Assembly (NCBI GenBank): GCA_032433765.1 | Contig: JAVIAB010000059.1 | Location: 58,504,103-58,568,102, forward strand | DNA from: Megaustenia siamemsis | Taxonomy: Eukaryota > Mollusca > Gastropoda > Stylommatophora > Ariophantidae | Direction: 5' to 3' | Length of the DNA: 64,000 nucleotides | Shown: piece by piece, positions 35,309 to 46,229 of the stretch | Numbering within the stretch: position 1 is the first letter of the stretch | How the letters are laid out: each line of letters starts with the position of its first letter | The notes under the pieces: model-generated | Told to the model about the DNA's origin: nothing | Seen by the model: only the letters and a program-made list of their open reading frames with translations | The model's database searches: none | Translations under genes and position numbers: made by a program

Positions 35309-36245
35309 TTTACGTCCAATTGGGAATGTTTCTGCAAATAAAACAGGGTGTTAGGCAAGATTGTGTGCTGTCACCAGATTTATTTAATATGTATAGAGAG
35401 ATTATTTTAAGATCGATAAGGGGCATGCCTGGAATAACAATTGGAGGTCATAATGTAAATAATCTAAGATATGCTGGTGATACAGTCTTAATCGCTAAAA
35501 GTGAAAATGAGTTACAAGAAATGTTAGACATTATAGTGAAAGAAAGCAAAAATAAAAGACAGCCTTAATAGCAAAAAAGACAGTAGTAATGGTAACAACA
35601 AACAAAAAGACATCACCTCAGTACAAAATAAATACAAGTGGAACAATATTAAAACAGGTAAATGAATTTAAATATTTGGGAACTTTGTTAACCTCAGGCG
35701 GAAGATGTACAAAAGAGGTGAGATGCAGAATGGCTCAGGCAAAAGAAGCTTTACAAAAAATGGGGAAGATACAATGCAATCCATTTTTGACAATAGAAAC
35801 TAGAAAAAGCGTTCTTAAATGTTATGTAGAGTCAGTCTTAACATATGGATGTGAATCATGGACAATAGTACAAACAGACAAGAAAATCACTGGAGTCTGT
35901 AGAAATGTGGTTTTACAGAAGAATGTTGAGAATACCATGGACAGCTAAGAAGAGTAATGAAAACGTTCTGAAAGAGGCCAAAACAAAAAGAGAGCTAATT
36001 TCCAATATTAGGAAGAAAGAATCATTATTTTTTTGGCCATGTAATGAGAAGAGAACAACTGGAATATATTGCAACAACTGGAAAAACTGAGGGACGAAGA
36101 GATAGAGGGAAGCAAAGAGAAAAAATACCAGACAACTTCAGATAATGACTTGACAGAAGGTCAACAACAGAAATGATAAATAACTGTCGAGATCGAAAGT
36201 TGTGGAGAGACATGATCACCAACGCCAGCAGGCCCGGTACATGAT
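35309..36245 (+). mobile_element. LINE family B, RT part, catalytic box mutated
   Basis: Encodes IKQGVRQDCVLSPDLFNMY, then NNLRYAGDTVLIAK, where the YADD box reads YAGD (35470-35481). After frame changes come YGCESWTIVQ and WFYRRMLRIPWTAKKSNENV. Ends GGCCCGGTACATGATGATTATG. Confidence 0.85.
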
Positions 36246-36496
36246 GATTATGATGGTTTACATCAATCTAAATTTTCGCGCCTGTCGATCCAAAGTACCA
36301 GATTTCTTTGAAGCATTTTTGGGTACCATGGGACCTTTCCACATCAAGTCCTACTCAGGTAAACAAACTAGATAGTCCTGTAAATGTCAGCTACGAGAAG
36401 GTCGAGTAGAATCTTGATCAGTTTTGGTCCGCTGATCCTTAAGTAAGCAATCAGCTGTGATATAACTTCATCCCATATACTGTCGAGCGTATTTGG

Positions 36497-36670
36497 AGAC
36501 AAATAATAATAAATGAATATTATTATAGGGGGAAACTCCCAAGGCGCGCTGTGTCTAGGAGTACGGGTTCGATCCTGCTTCTGACCATATATTGTTATTT
36601 TTTTTTTCTGTTGTTGGTTCTTTGTCATTTTTTCCGAGTGCTGTTAACATACTTCTTCCTCTGAATTGAT
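36497..36670 (+). mobile_element. SINE4 body with TSD
   Basis: Left: GAGACAAATAATAATAAATG... GAAACTCCC; right: GGGTTCGATCCTGC through TTCCTCTGAATTGAT, i.e. a rearranged SINE4. TCGAGCGTATTTGG at 36483-36496 and 36671-36684 is its TSD. Confidence 0.6.
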
Positions 36671-36689
36671 TCGAGCGTATTTGGCCCAG

Positions 36690-38291
36690 GCGTATAGGTC
36701 ATCAAACAACCAATGTATGCAACAGAGATGGAAAGAATATTTTGAAGACCTGTTAAACATACCAACTACCAACAAGACAACAAAAACCACACTAGAACTC
36801 ACAAATACTGAACCCAACATCATGAAAGAGGAAATAGAAGAAGTAATCAAATATGCACCAAGAAACAAAGCACCAGGGATAGATAACATTCCAATAGAAA
36901 TAATAGCAGCAGCGGGAGAAACAGGAATGCAATGGCTGCACAGAATATTTAATGCAGCATGGCACCAACAACAAGCCCCAGAAGACTGGCAACAGGCAAT
37001 CATCATACCAATATGGAAAAAGAAAGGTAGCAAAAGAGACTGCAATCAATATAGAGGTATATCTCTGCTCAGCCATGTAGGAAAGCTATACGCCAAAATC
37101 TTGGAAAAAAGACTGAGACCAATAATAGAACTACAGTTAAGCGATTCTCAAATGGGGTTCCGAAAAAACAGAGGATGTACCGACGCACTATTCACACTAA
37201 AACAGCTTGCAGAAAAAACGACAGAACACAACCAAAACTTATACATAGCCTTCATTGACCAGGAAAAAGCATTCGACAGAGTAAACAGAGAACAACTGTG
37301 GGAGATACTAACAACATACGGAGTAAGCCAACATCTAACCAACATTATTAAAAGTCTCTACGCCAACAGCAGCTGCAGGGTCAGAACAGCAACAGGCTAC
37401 ACAGACCACTTCGAAGTTAGATCAGGTGTAAGACAGGGGTGCGTACTATCCCCCCTACTGTTTATTACATACATGAACCATATATGCAAGCTAGCCAACC
37501 CATCAGAGACAGAGGAGATCAACGAGCTTCTATTTGCAGACGACCAGGCACTAATACATGAAACAATAGAAGACCTACAAGAACACTTAAACAAACTCAA
37601 CATCTTAGGAACAAAATACAACATGAAAATCAACATCAACAAAACAGAAGTCATGAATGTCGCCAAAAATAAACAGAACATCAACATAACTATAGAAGGC
37701 AGACAACTAAAACAAGTAGAGGAATTCAAATACCTAGGAAGTCTAATGACAAACGACAATTCCCAAACAGCAGAGATAGAATCAAGATGCAACAAAGCTT
37801 GTCAAATCATCGGACAATTATCACCACTATTGTCCAACAAGGAAATAACTCTGGAGGCAAAACGAGCACTATACAATACAATCTTCATTCCAACGTTGTG
37901 CTACCAATGCCAGACCTGGACTCTAGATGCAAGAACAATAAGAAAAATAACCTCTACAGAGATGAAATGTGTTAGACGAATGACAGGAAACAGTCTGAGA
38001 GATAAGATCAGAAATGTAGAACTGAGAAAAAAGCTAGGAATAGCCCCAGCCATAGAATATATAAGGAAACAACAGATAAAATGGTTCGGCCACGTGACAA
38101 GGCAGAAAGAACAAAACACAACACAACGAGCCTTCAACAAACGTTGTGAGAACAACAGACCCAAGGGTCGACCACGAAAAAGATGGATCGATGGAATATT
38201 AGAAGCACTAGGAAACATAACAGCAGCAGAGGCGAACATAAGAGCAAAAGACCGCAAATTATATCTCCCCTCGACGCTGAAAGGCAGATGA
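36690..38291 (+). CDS. Non-LTR retrotransposon reverse transcriptase (family D), N-terminally truncated
   Basis: An uninterrupted 534-codon frame. RT of this type copies element RNA at a nicked genomic site. Visible order: linker WKEYFEDLL; fingers PGIDNIPIEII; NYRGIS-like QYRGISLLSHVGK; GFRKNRGCTDALF; motif A YIAFIDQEKAFDRV (37250-37282), with the catalytic Asp; RSGVRQGCVLSPLLF; motif C FADDQ (37533-37547); then EFKYLGSLMTND. The C-terminal region has YQCQTWTLDARTIRKITSTE, a KWFGHVTRQ block and RGRPRKRW-like KGRPRKRWIDGIL. Motif C has Phe in place of the usual Tyr, a tolerated change, and both Asp are present. The apurinic endonuclease domain expected upstream is absent, so this copy cannot be autonomous. 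RTE-like by tail and domain layout; the exact clade is inferred. Confidence 0.92.
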   Translation, partial: AYRSSNNQCMQQRWKEYFEDLLNIPTTNKTTKTTLELTNTEPNIMKEEIEEVIKYAPRNKAPGIDNIPIEIIAAAGETGMQWLHRIFNAAWHQQQAPEDWQQAIIIPIWKKKGSKRDCNQYRGISLLSHVGKLYAKILEKRLRPIIELQLSDSQMGFRKNRGCTDALFTLKQLAEKTTEHNQNLYIAFIDQEKAFDRVNREQLWEILTTYGVSQHLTNIIKSLYANSSCRVRTATGYTDHFEVRSGVRQGCVLSPLLFITYMNHICKLANPSETEEINELLFADDQALIHETIEDLQEHLNKLNILGTKYNMKININKTEVMNVAKNKQNINITIEGRQLKQVEEFKYLGSLMTNDNSQTAEIESRCNKACQIIGQLSPLLSNKEITLEAKRALYNTIFIPTLCYQCQTWTLDARTIRKITSTEMKCVRRMTGNSLRDKIRNVELRKKLGIAPAIEYIRKQQIKWFGHVTRQKEQNTTQRAFNKRCENNRPKGRPRKRWIDGILEALGNITAAEANIRAKDRKLYLPSTLKGR

Positions 38292-38315
38292 GGAAGGAAA
38301 GAAGAAGAAGAAGAA
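36690..38315 (+). mobile_element. LINE family D, best-preserved LINE copy
   Basis: 1626 bp, 5'-truncated before the RT domain, with a (GAA)n tail at 38301-38315. GTATTTGGCCCAG at 36677-36689 and 38316-38328 is a 13 bp TSD. It inserted into the right-hand TSD of the SINE4 copy just upstream. Other copies: 47040-47765 and 59100-59690. Confidence 0.93.
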
Positions 38316-38329
38316 GTATTTGGCCCAGC

Positions 38330-39080
38330 TTCTATTTCAACTTAGAGCTTGCTCACTCACCTAAAACCTGGCCACCTTAGGCAGCTTCCAACAGAGAAAA
38401 ATACGAGCGCGGTTATAAACAAAAATAACAGGAAGGCTGTGTGTTGATGTTAACAACTTAGGACTGACAGTTGTTTTCTTTATATTAATTGAAAAATCCA
38501 AAACTAAGTAACTGAAGAAAACCAAATAAGAATAAAATGAAGTTGAGTAAGGAGAAGAAAAAGTACAGCACAAATCACGAAGATATTTTTTTTTTTCTAA
38601 AGCTGGAAAAAAAAAAAACAGCGGTTAAAGTTTTTCGGAAACATGTTTTTACCACATTTTTAAGAATAAACGATTTTTTTTTTTTTTTTACTGCACTAAA
38701 GATTTTAAATTTTATAACTTAAAAGTATGAACAAATTCTGTTTTAAACAAAGCTCTCTTGCACATTTACGAGCCATGTGCAGATAATCGTTCGCTGATTG
38801 TTTCAAATATTTATTTTCCCTCTTGCCTCCCTTATGCTGTGGTCTATCAATGTTCAGACAAAATGGCTTCAAGTACAAATTTAGCATTATCAAAATGGCT
38901 CATTAATTAACACCAGAAAAAGTTACGACCTTGCCAAGATAATTTGTTTTTCAATATCGCCTTGAAAAAACCTTCATTTTATGTGTCTATGATTCTATCA
39001 GAAGTTTTGTGTAGACTAGTCTCTTCTATAACACACAGGAAATACTTTGACCTTTCGGGTTCAAACGTAGCAGGAGTACG
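38330..39080. other. No recognised feature
   Basis: AT-rich sequence with A and T runs near 38585, 38615 and 38680. No frame has a recognisable domain. Confidence 0.4.
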
Positions 39081-39082
39081 AC

Positions 39083-39155
39083 ATATTTTCTCTCTTTGTC
39101 ATCTGTGATCTCTCTTTCCTTGTATTTTTCCTGTTATAACTAAGTATTGTGTTTT
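39083..39155 (-). mobile_element. LINE family A crumb
   Basis: ATTTTCTCTCTTTGTCATCT and ATCTCTCTTTCCTTGTATTT match the 3' region of family A on the complement. The following 39170-39470 is unclassified; GGTTAGCGGGTTAGAG on its complement hints at a tRNA-like head. Confidence 0.5.
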
Positions 39156-39714
39156 GGCATAATTATTCTAGGCAATATAAGAAGGTAGTTTGCCATTCCT
39201 TTCCTTTTTGGCAGTGACTGTACTAGTCGGAGATCGCAGCCATTGTCTTTACAACTGAGATCCTCTGCCTGCCATCACGGAGTGAGGTCCATAACCGGCA
39301 CTACTTGTCGGCTGCTTCCACAACACCTTCAAAACCTGCTCCGGTGGCTTCACATAACCTTGATAGGGGGGCTAAACGGGATATCCGCCTTACCCAAGGG
39401 TGTTCCGAAGACTAGCGGAGGAAAGGTGACGCCTTACTTCTCCTTTGGTAGGGCAGAACTCTAACCCGCTAACCAAAAGATGGCTATAAAGAAGCTTAAA
39501 GGAAACGCTTGACGGGTCGCTTCTGCTGATCAGATTACCTACTGTTGCGAAGCTCTGCATGCATGGGGTTTTCTATGTATGTATGTGTACTTGTATACAA
39601 ATTTATATAAAAAAAAATAGAGACATTATAACAATGGAAAACAAAAAAATGAAAACCCTATTTGTCCGTGTAATGATATAAGAATAGCTTTAAAATGTTC
39701 TTCAAGATTTGCTT

Positions 39715-40060
39715 GCTTGCTTACGTTCGCCCGATGACTAAAGGAGTGTGCCTCTTCATCATCCGCCCTTAAAAGGACGTTAAGTGGGCGTGTCTGCGTT
39801 GTGTTGTGGTTTGCAGTATAACTGTGATATTTACGCCTTTCGGCCCAACACATGCGACTTCAGCATGTTAATTTTGAGTACGGATTGTCTTCCCTCTTCG
39901 ATCCCTGCTCGTTTGGCCAAACTAGACAGGTTAGTCTGTTACTAGAGGCACCACGGAGAGGTGGAGGGTCTGGATGGTTCTGGTTCACCGATCCTGGTCT
40001 AAGCCATCAGCTGTGGGTCGCTGACAACTTCCAGCTCTGGTGCTGGGAGGCGCGCCTTCG
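39715..40060 (+). repeat. Dispersed repeat R1, uninterrupted copy
   Basis: Full reference copy for the split element at 5905-6620, from CCCGATGACTAAAGGAGTG to GGCGCGCCTTCGCCTC. Confidence 0.7.
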
Positions 40061-40254
40061 CCTCCTTGTTCTACAAAGGAAAGATATCAGGCAGTTTCAG
40101 ACAATAGCTTGATAGGGATTCAACAAAATAAAGAATAAATAAATATAGAGGCATAAAGTTGTGGAGATGCAGAATCATATACGTCCGTCGGCACAATGCG
40201 ATACGATAGATAGAACAACCCGCATTATGTTGATAAGTGTTAACATAAAGAAGG

Positions 40255-40690
40255 TGACGTCCGATCAATATGGTGGATAGGCGGCAGGAACCATGAGGCT
40301 CAGTCTGAAAAATGTTGTTTGTTGCCGTTTCCTCATATTCTAAGTTCAGCTTTCTGCCGGAGCTACTGAATTTAGTGCTCTGTGCACACCATGAGCTGTG
40401 TTTTTCATCTGGGTAGTGTTTCTATATTGTGATTGCTTACGATGAATGATGTTAATGTATGACGAAGGGCAGTTCAGTTGCTTTCACTTTCGGTGCCGCT
40501 TGGCCTTATGTCTTTTGGCGTGTGTTGTAGTTGTGATGGGGACTGTAGCTACCTTTCTTTGTTTGGATCTTTCACTGAGACGAATGTTAGTTCGGATGAT
40601 TCCACTGGCACGAGCGGTTGAGCAATTATGGATTTTATTTTGTATGTAACGATCCCGCGGCCTTCGACTAACCATAACCGTAACTATATT
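40255..40690 (+). repeat. Dispersed repeat R5
   Basis: Matches the complement of 50225-50620 over about 400 bp (TATGGTGGATAGG, TTTCCTCATATTC, GAGCTACTGA, GTGCTCTGTGCACACC, GCCTTATGTCTTTT). No conserved frame seen in both copies. Confidence 0.65.
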
Positions 40691-40713
40691 CAGACCACCT
40701 CTTCAGTGTAAAA

Positions 40714-40945
40714 AAAAAAGTTAAGTACCCCCCGTCACGCCAAGTGGCGTATAGGGAAATATGGTGTTAGTGACCCTATATTTTACAGACCTTCAGCACA
40801 TGATTTTTGGGGTAATGTGGTCGGTATTACGCCCGTGCTGCTTTACTTTCCCAGAAAAAATCCGGTACCCATTTAAGGCTGGGTGAACCCGGAGCCGTCG
40901 GTTGGGATCGAACCCTACCCCTTGTCCGTAGTAGTCCAGTTCACT
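40714..40945 (-). mobile_element. SINE1, 5'-truncated, abutting a gene fragment
   Basis: SINE1 read leftward; homology stops at CCAGTTCACTA (40945), losing the first part of the tRNA-like head. The coding-like sequence of the next entry begins at the following base. I found no TSD. Confidence 0.85.
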
Positions 40946-42084
40946 AGATCCAGACAGTTTCACGGTAAAACTAAATGGTTCTGCCTCATGTAATAATGAA
41001 TCACGGTTTGTAGTTAGTTCGCACGAGATTGGTGTCTTTTGCTCTGGGGCTAATCTGATCAACAAGTTACGGATTGAAGGGGCGATAGTTGCAAATATCT
41101 GCTCCATCTACATTGGCGGGGGTAGGAATGTGGCTCTCAAACAGAACACAAACCAGACCGACACATTTAATGCTTGTTATACAGGAGACGGATGTGGACC
41201 AGAGGCCGCAGTTAATGGCAAAACAAAGACCAATCTCTATGACAATGACTGCACACATACACAATTGAGAAGTGGAACCAATTCTGTTTACTGGTATCTG
41301 GACTATGCCACTTCCCGGAAGATTCACACCATTCGAATTTATCATCGAGCTAGCACTATGATTCGGGTAAAGAATGCCACTCTAAAGGCTTTCTCTGACA
41401 GTGGCGGTGTAGTGTTCCAGTATAATGATATATCATACCCAAACATTTCTGTCAACACTATTGTAGTCACCACACAAGCGACAATGGCACACATTAAGAT
41501 TGAGTTCTCATCGACCATTTCGCAAGCCGACAGTGCACTGACGGTGAGTGAGGTGCAAACATTTACAGACACCTATTGTCTGGACGGGCATTCTTGGTCG
41601 TTTTGTGCAGTGTGTGCTGCAAAGGCTAGAACGTCATCATCGGTACGTGTCACGGCAACTGTTCACAAGGGATCTATGGACATGACTGCTCCGGGTCTTG
41701 TCTTAGTGTCTGTCCTTTATGTGAGGAAAAATCCGGAAAATGCCTACAATGTAAACGTTCTGGCTACATCTGTAGTGACACTTGTCCCGATGGTAATTTT
41801 GGGCTACAGTGCAAACAGACGTGTTCTGGTGGCTGTGACATCATATGTGACCCGGAAAGTACAGATTGTACGTGCAAGGAAACGTACTACGGATCAACTG
41901 CACTCTCAAATGTCCGGACAACTGTTTTAACGACACATGTGAACAGTCAACCGGGAACGGTACATGCAAGGGAACATTCTACGGGTCAGACTGCACTCTC
42001 AAATCTCCGGACAACTGTTTGAACGAAACCTGTGAACAGTTAATCGAGGATACTACAACAAACCCAAGCATATGGATACCTTAA
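40935..42084 (+). pseudogene. Lectin-like + EGF-repeat receptor fragment, frame-broken
   Basis: From 40935 one frame stays open to about 41625: VSSHEIGVFCSGANLINKLR, then NVALKQNTNQT, EAAVNGKT and YWYLDYATSRKIHTIRIYHR. This is a fucolectin/discoidin-like galactose-binding fold, a family of cell-surface or secreted carbohydrate-binding modules. After it, a second frame (from about 41632) gives EGF-like Cys spacing: GTCHGNCSQGIYGHDCSGSC, CKRSGYICSDTCPDGNFGLQ, CDPESTDCTC. A third frame (from about 41893) gives two more EGF-like units (CTLKCPDNCFNDTCEQSTGN) to TAA 42082. Each switch fits a single-base loss (near 41628 and 41892). There is no signal peptide and no transmembrane segment. The layout resembles multiple-EGF-domain (MEGF-like) proteins expanded in gastropods. 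A broken gene piece is the likely reading; sequencing indels could mimic it. Confidence 0.7.
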
Positions 42085-42099
42085 TGTGTTTCTGTGCTG

Positions 42100-42720
42100 G
42101 ACATGGTTCATTTCTTGGTGTTTTTCCGTCAAGCGATGGCTCATATCTTGATATGTTTCTGTGCTAGCCATGGCTCATATCTTAGCTTGTGTGTGTGTGT
42201 GTGCTGGCCATGGCTCATATCTTGGTGTGTGTCATGTTAGTCATATCTCATATCTTGGTGTGTCCGTGTTAATCATGTCTCATATCTTTATGTGTGTATG
42301 TGTTTAGTCATATCTCATATCTTAGTGTGTATCAGTGTTAGTCATGTGTCATATCTTTGTGTGTGCATGTTTGGGTTAGATATCTCATATCTTTGTGTGC
42401 ATGTTTATGTTAGTCATATCTCATATCTTTGTGTGTGCATATCTGTGAATGTCACATCTCATATCCTTGTGTGTGCATATCTGTGTATGTCACATCTCAT
42501 ATCCTTGTGTGTGCATAGCTATGTTAGTCAAATCTAATATCTTTGTGTGTACATGTCTATGTTGATCATATCTCATATCTTTATGTGCATGCTTATGTTA
42601 GTCATGTGTCATATATCTTGATGTGTGTCAGTGTTAATCATGCCTCGTATCGTTGTGTGCATGTCTGTGTTGGTCATATCTCCTATCTTTGTGTATGCAT
42701 GTCTGTGTTATTCACGTCTA
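42100..42720. repeat. 36-42 bp minisatellite
   Basis: About 15 irregular units built on GTTAGTCATATCTCATATCT plus TTGTGTGTGCATGTCTGT. Unit length varies. Confidence 0.85.
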
Positions 42721-43050
42721 GTGACTCGGGCAGATGGTGCTCGTAAACCTGGGAGGGCCTACCATCTAAGGGCAGAATCCCCCTACAGAAAAGATCATCT
42801 GCTGCCTTGCAGGAAGATTGGGGACAATCAAAGGCTAAGGAATGGAAACCTGAATAAAGTGCTGGCTGAAATCGGATGCACCGGGCCACTGGCGCAGAAC
42901 ACAGTGCAACGTTTTAACGGGTGTTCAATCAGAGTGGATCTGGCAGACTCTAATTGTGATGTTCTGCCTGTGGGGGCGATCAACACACTTAACCTGACAG
43001 CTGACTTCATGTGAGAGTCTGGAATCCTACTCTGATTGAGTCCTGGTCGC

Positions 43051-43083
<33 letters not shown>

Positions 43084-43097
43084 CAGACAAACAGAGA

Positions 43098-43152
<55 letters not shown>
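42720..43152 (+). mobile_element. Retroposon-like repeat R6 with (GA)n tail
   Basis: Unique body 42720-43048 followed by 104 bp of GA-rich tail. The same body and tail junction (GATTGAGTCCTGGTCGCAGA) occurs inverted at 47400-47717, where a TSD is visible. One frame (HLLPCRKIGDNQRLRNGNLN) is open in the body, but I do not recognise it. Confidence 0.75.
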
Positions 43153-43156
<4 letters not shown>

Positions 43157-43289
43157 TATAGGAGATACCAATCTTCCAATGGAAATAACAGTTGTTATTA
43201 TTGTTTGCTTCTATAAGTGTGCTGCATTGCGAAATCACGACTGTCACTTTTATTTGCAAAATACTCTCTCTCTCTCTCTCTGCATGTGT

Positions 43290-43505
43290 GTAAAGTATCG
43301 GTAGCTGAATAAGTAGTGCACTCGCTTCCTGATTAAAAGGATACTGGTTCAGTTGTTAGAAGTTTAGGCTTACCTTCTGACCGAAAAGACTCCAGGGTTC
43401 ACTCAGCGTCTAGAAATTAGTAACGGGGTTTTTTCTGGAAAGCAAGAGCGGCCTTGCGTGATACCGACCACATCACACAAAACCATCGGTAGTTATGAAA
43501 CAAGA
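43290..43505 (+). mobile_element. SINE1-like relic
   Basis: Head CGGTAGCTGAATAAGTAGTG with a poor B box, then GGGTTCACTCAGCGTCTAG, TTTTTTCTGGAAAGC and GACCACATCACACAAAA matching the SINE1 centre. Older than the other copies. Confidence 0.6.
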
Positions 43506-43579
43506 AAAAAACACCTTCAACATCATATCCTTAATACAAGCAAAGCGCGGAGGAAAGCTCTGAATTTTTACTTCACATA

Positions 43580-44888
43580 TATCTAGTAAGAGCCATAGAG
43601 ATGAAAACATAAGGCATAAACGTAGACAGCAACGATCTAAAAATAATAAAGAACATGTACTGGCAACAAACGGGGAGCCGCGATAGCTCAGTGGTTAGTG
43701 AACTGGACTACCACGGACAAGGGGTAGGGTTTCGATCCCAACCGACGGCTCCGGGTTCACCCAGCCTTTAATGGGTACCGGATTTTTTTCTGGGAAAGTA
43801 AAGCAGCACGGGCGTAATACTGACCACATTACCCCAAAAATCATGTGCTGAAGGTCTGTAAAATATAGGGTCACTAACACCATTTTTCCCTATACGCCAC
43901 TTGGCGTGACGAGGGTACTTTACTTTTTTACTGGCAACAAACAGCGGTCATAACAACTGGAAACCAATTGGGAATTCAAAATAAAATAGGGTGTTAGACA
44001 AGGTTCTATTCTGTCACCAAATTTATTTAATATGTATAGTGAGGTTATTTTAAGATCCATAAGGGGCATATCTGGAATAACAATTGGAGGTCATAATATA
44101 CATAATCTGAGGCATGCCAATGATACAGTCTTAATCGCTAAGAATGAAAATGAGTTACAAGAAATGTTAGATATTATAGTGAAGGAAAGCAAAAATAAAA
44201 GACTCAGCCTTAATAGCAAAAAGACAGAAGTAAGTATCAACAAAGAAAAAGACATCACCGCAAAGCACAATAAAGACAAGTGGAACAATATTAAAACATA
44301 TAAATGAATTAAATATCTGGGAACAATGTTAACCTCAGATGGTAGATGTGCAATAGAGGCGAGATGCAGTATGGCTCAGGCAAAGGTAGCTTTTCCAAAA
44401 AAATAGGAAGATACTGTGCAATCCATTTTTGACAATAGAAACAAGAAAAAGAGTTCTTAAATGTTATGTAGAGCCAGTCAAAACACGTGGATGTGAATCA
44501 TGAACAATAAGACAACAGACAAGAAAGTCACTGAAGGCTGTAGAAATGTGGTTTTACAGAAGAATGTTGAGAATACCATGGACAGCTAAGAAGATTAATG
44601 AAAATGTTCTGAAAGAGGTCAAAGCAAAACGAGAGCTAATTTCAAATATTAGGAAGAAACAATCGTCATTTTTTGGCCATGTAATGAGAAGAGAACAACT
44701 GGAATATATTGTAAAAGCTGGAAAAATTGAGGGACGAAGAGATAGAGGGAAGCAAAGAGAAAAAAATACCAGACAGCTTAAGAGAATGGCTTGGCAGAAA
44801 GTCAACAACAGAAATGATAAATAACTGTCGAGATCGAAAGTAGTGGAGAGACATGATCACCTACGTCAGCAGTCATTGTACTTGATGA
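43580..44888 (+). mobile_element. LINE family B, RT part, split by SINE1
   Basis: Encodes LKIIKNMYWQQ, then after the SINE1 the frames continue with AVITTGNQLG. The catalytic box reads HAND (44113-44124) instead of YADD. Then SENELQEMLDIIVKESKNK and WFYRRMLRIPWTAKKINENV. Several stops. Ends TACTTGATGAAGATAAAG. Confidence 0.85.
43672..43928 (+). mobile_element. SINE1, full length with TSD
   Basis: Starts GGGGAGCCGCGATAGCTCAG (A box TAGCTCAGTGGTTAG, B box GGTTTCGATCCC). Ends ACGCCACTTGGCGTGACGAG, GGTACTTTAC, T run. TACTGGCAACAAAC at 43658-43671 and 43929-43942 is a 14 bp TSD. Pol III transcription from the internal boxes is the expected regulation. Confidence 0.93.
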
Positions 44889-45068
44889 AGATAAAGATGT
44901 TGAAGAAGATGAAGAAGAGGAAAAAGCGTTTAATTTTATTTAAACTTCAAATAGCAGATGTAAGCAAGTGGGAATGCAGTTAATTAAGGTAATCACTTTT
45001 GGTTTCTTTTGCATTATTCATTTTATTGTATTATTGCATGATTGCATTATTGTATTATTGCATGATTA

Positions 45069-46164
45069 TTATATGGCCCTTTTCGTCTTGTCAGACGGTC
45101 TAGTAGAGGCTATTGCGTATTTTTTGAAGTATTGTTTTTGCCGAACAGCTTCTCTCGTGGCTAATTCTACCAATGTTTGACAAACACACGCGGTCACATA
45201 ATGAACAGGTCAGGCTCGCTGATCCACAGGGTTTACCATCCTTTTTCATGAGTCTCTTCTCTTCTAAGTCCTGTCTTAGCACAGTCTCAAATGTTGTTAT
45301 ACCGTTCCTTATACATGCTCTCCATGATGTGCGATCACTTGCCAGATGTTGCCAGTCGTTTTCACAGATGGAGAAGTCTTTCAGAGATGATTTGCAGATA
45401 TCTCTATATCGTAGTTTAGGTCTGCCGATTTGTCTTTTTCCGTGTTTTAGCTCACCATATAGTATTTGCCTAGGAATGCGTTTTTCTTCCATCCGTTGGA
45501 CATGCCCCAGCCATCTTAGCCTTCGACTTCTGAGCATCGACATGATTGTTAGGGTCTTAGCACGTTGCAGGACAGTTAAGTTGGTTATTTTGTCTTGCCA
45601 TTTGATGTGCATTATTTTGCGGAGACATCGCATGTAGAAGACATTTAGTCTTTTTTCCTGGTTTGAGTATGTTGTCCAGGTTTCGGATCCATATAGTAGT
45701 GTGCTAAGCACACATGTTTGATATATTAGGAGTTTAGTCTTTCGAGTTAGTTTCGTGTTGTTCCATGCCCTTTTTGTGAGTTTGCCGAAGGTCGTAGCTG
45801 CCTTACCAATTCGACAGTTTATTTCTTCATCAAGAGAGATGGTTTGCGTAACTGTGGATCCAAGATATGTAAATTTCTGTACTGATTCTAGTGGGCAGTC
45901 TTTTAGAGTAATAGATAGAGGTTTGAAGTCACCTTGATTTAGTATTACTGTCTTCTGAACATTAATTGACAGTGAAAAAAGGTCGCATGCTTTATCCAGG
46001 TTGTTGATCACTTTGCCTACTCTGCCTGGGCACAGGATATGGAGATAGTGCTTTACCCAGTCGCACTATCCCCCTCTCGACTTCGTTTCAAGGGTTTCCG
46101 AAGGAGGGACAAAGTCCATACGTTCGGAATTGAAAGAAGGTGCAGGGGATGCCAGAAAGACGAT
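45069..46164 (-). mobile_element. LINE family E copy
   Basis: Flanked by ATTGCATGATTA (45057-45068, 46165-46176), a possible 12 bp TSD. The flanks are themselves an ATTGTATTATTGC repeat, so this is uncertain. The rightmost 150 bp (46015-46164) is not RT-like. Confidence 0.75.
45100..46011 (-). CDS. LINE family E protein, C-terminal part with terminal finger
   Basis: An open 303-codon frame, the C-terminal end of a non-LTR reverse transcriptase protein. Order: thumb region MINNLDKACDLFSLSINVQK; KFTYLGSTVTQTISLDEEIN; CVLSTLLYGSETWTTYSNQE; RRLRWLGHVQRMEEKRIPRQ; GKRQIGRPKLRYRD; then a Cys finger CSLCDRVCLSNIGRISHERS followed by C (C-X2-C-X12-H-X4-C spacing). The RT catalytic motifs are missing because of 5' truncation. 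The finger is expected to help bind target DNA or element RNA (inference). The start Met is just the first in the frame. The frame is intact, so the copy is fairly young. The 21180-21345 crumb shares the finger. Confidence 0.85.
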   Translation of the reverse strand: MINNLDKACDLFSLSINVQKTVILNQGDFKPLSITLKDCPLESVQKFTYLGSTVTQTISLDEEINCRIGKAATTFGKLTKRAWNNTKLTRKTKLLIYQTCVLSTLLYGSETWTTYSNQEKRLNVFYMRCLRKIMHIKWQDKITNLTVLQRAKTLTIMSMLRSRRLRWLGHVQRMEEKRIPRQILYGELKHGKRQIGRPKLRYRDICKSSLKDFSICENDWQHLASDRTSWRACIRNGITTFETVLRQDLEEKRLMKKDGKPCGSASLTCSLCDRVCLSNIGRISHERSCSAKTILQKIRNSLY

Positions 46165-46229
46165 ATTGCATGATTACATGATTGTATTATTGCATTATTG
46201 TATTATTGCATTATTGCATTATCTAACTT

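Noticed and set aside
40446..40649. Hydrophobic 67-codon frame as a small membrane protein
   Set aside because: It lies in repeat R5 and is not conserved in the second R5 copy at 50225-50620.
42625..43014. 129-codon frame as a host gene
   Set aside because: It covers the R6 body, which is dispersed with a (GA)n tail and TSD. I cannot exclude that it is a piece of a LINE protein.
43677..43755. Functional tRNA gene (good A and B boxes)
   Set aside because: The head is followed by a constant 170 bp SINE body, occurs in many copies with TSDs, and does not fold into a clean cloverleaf by eye.
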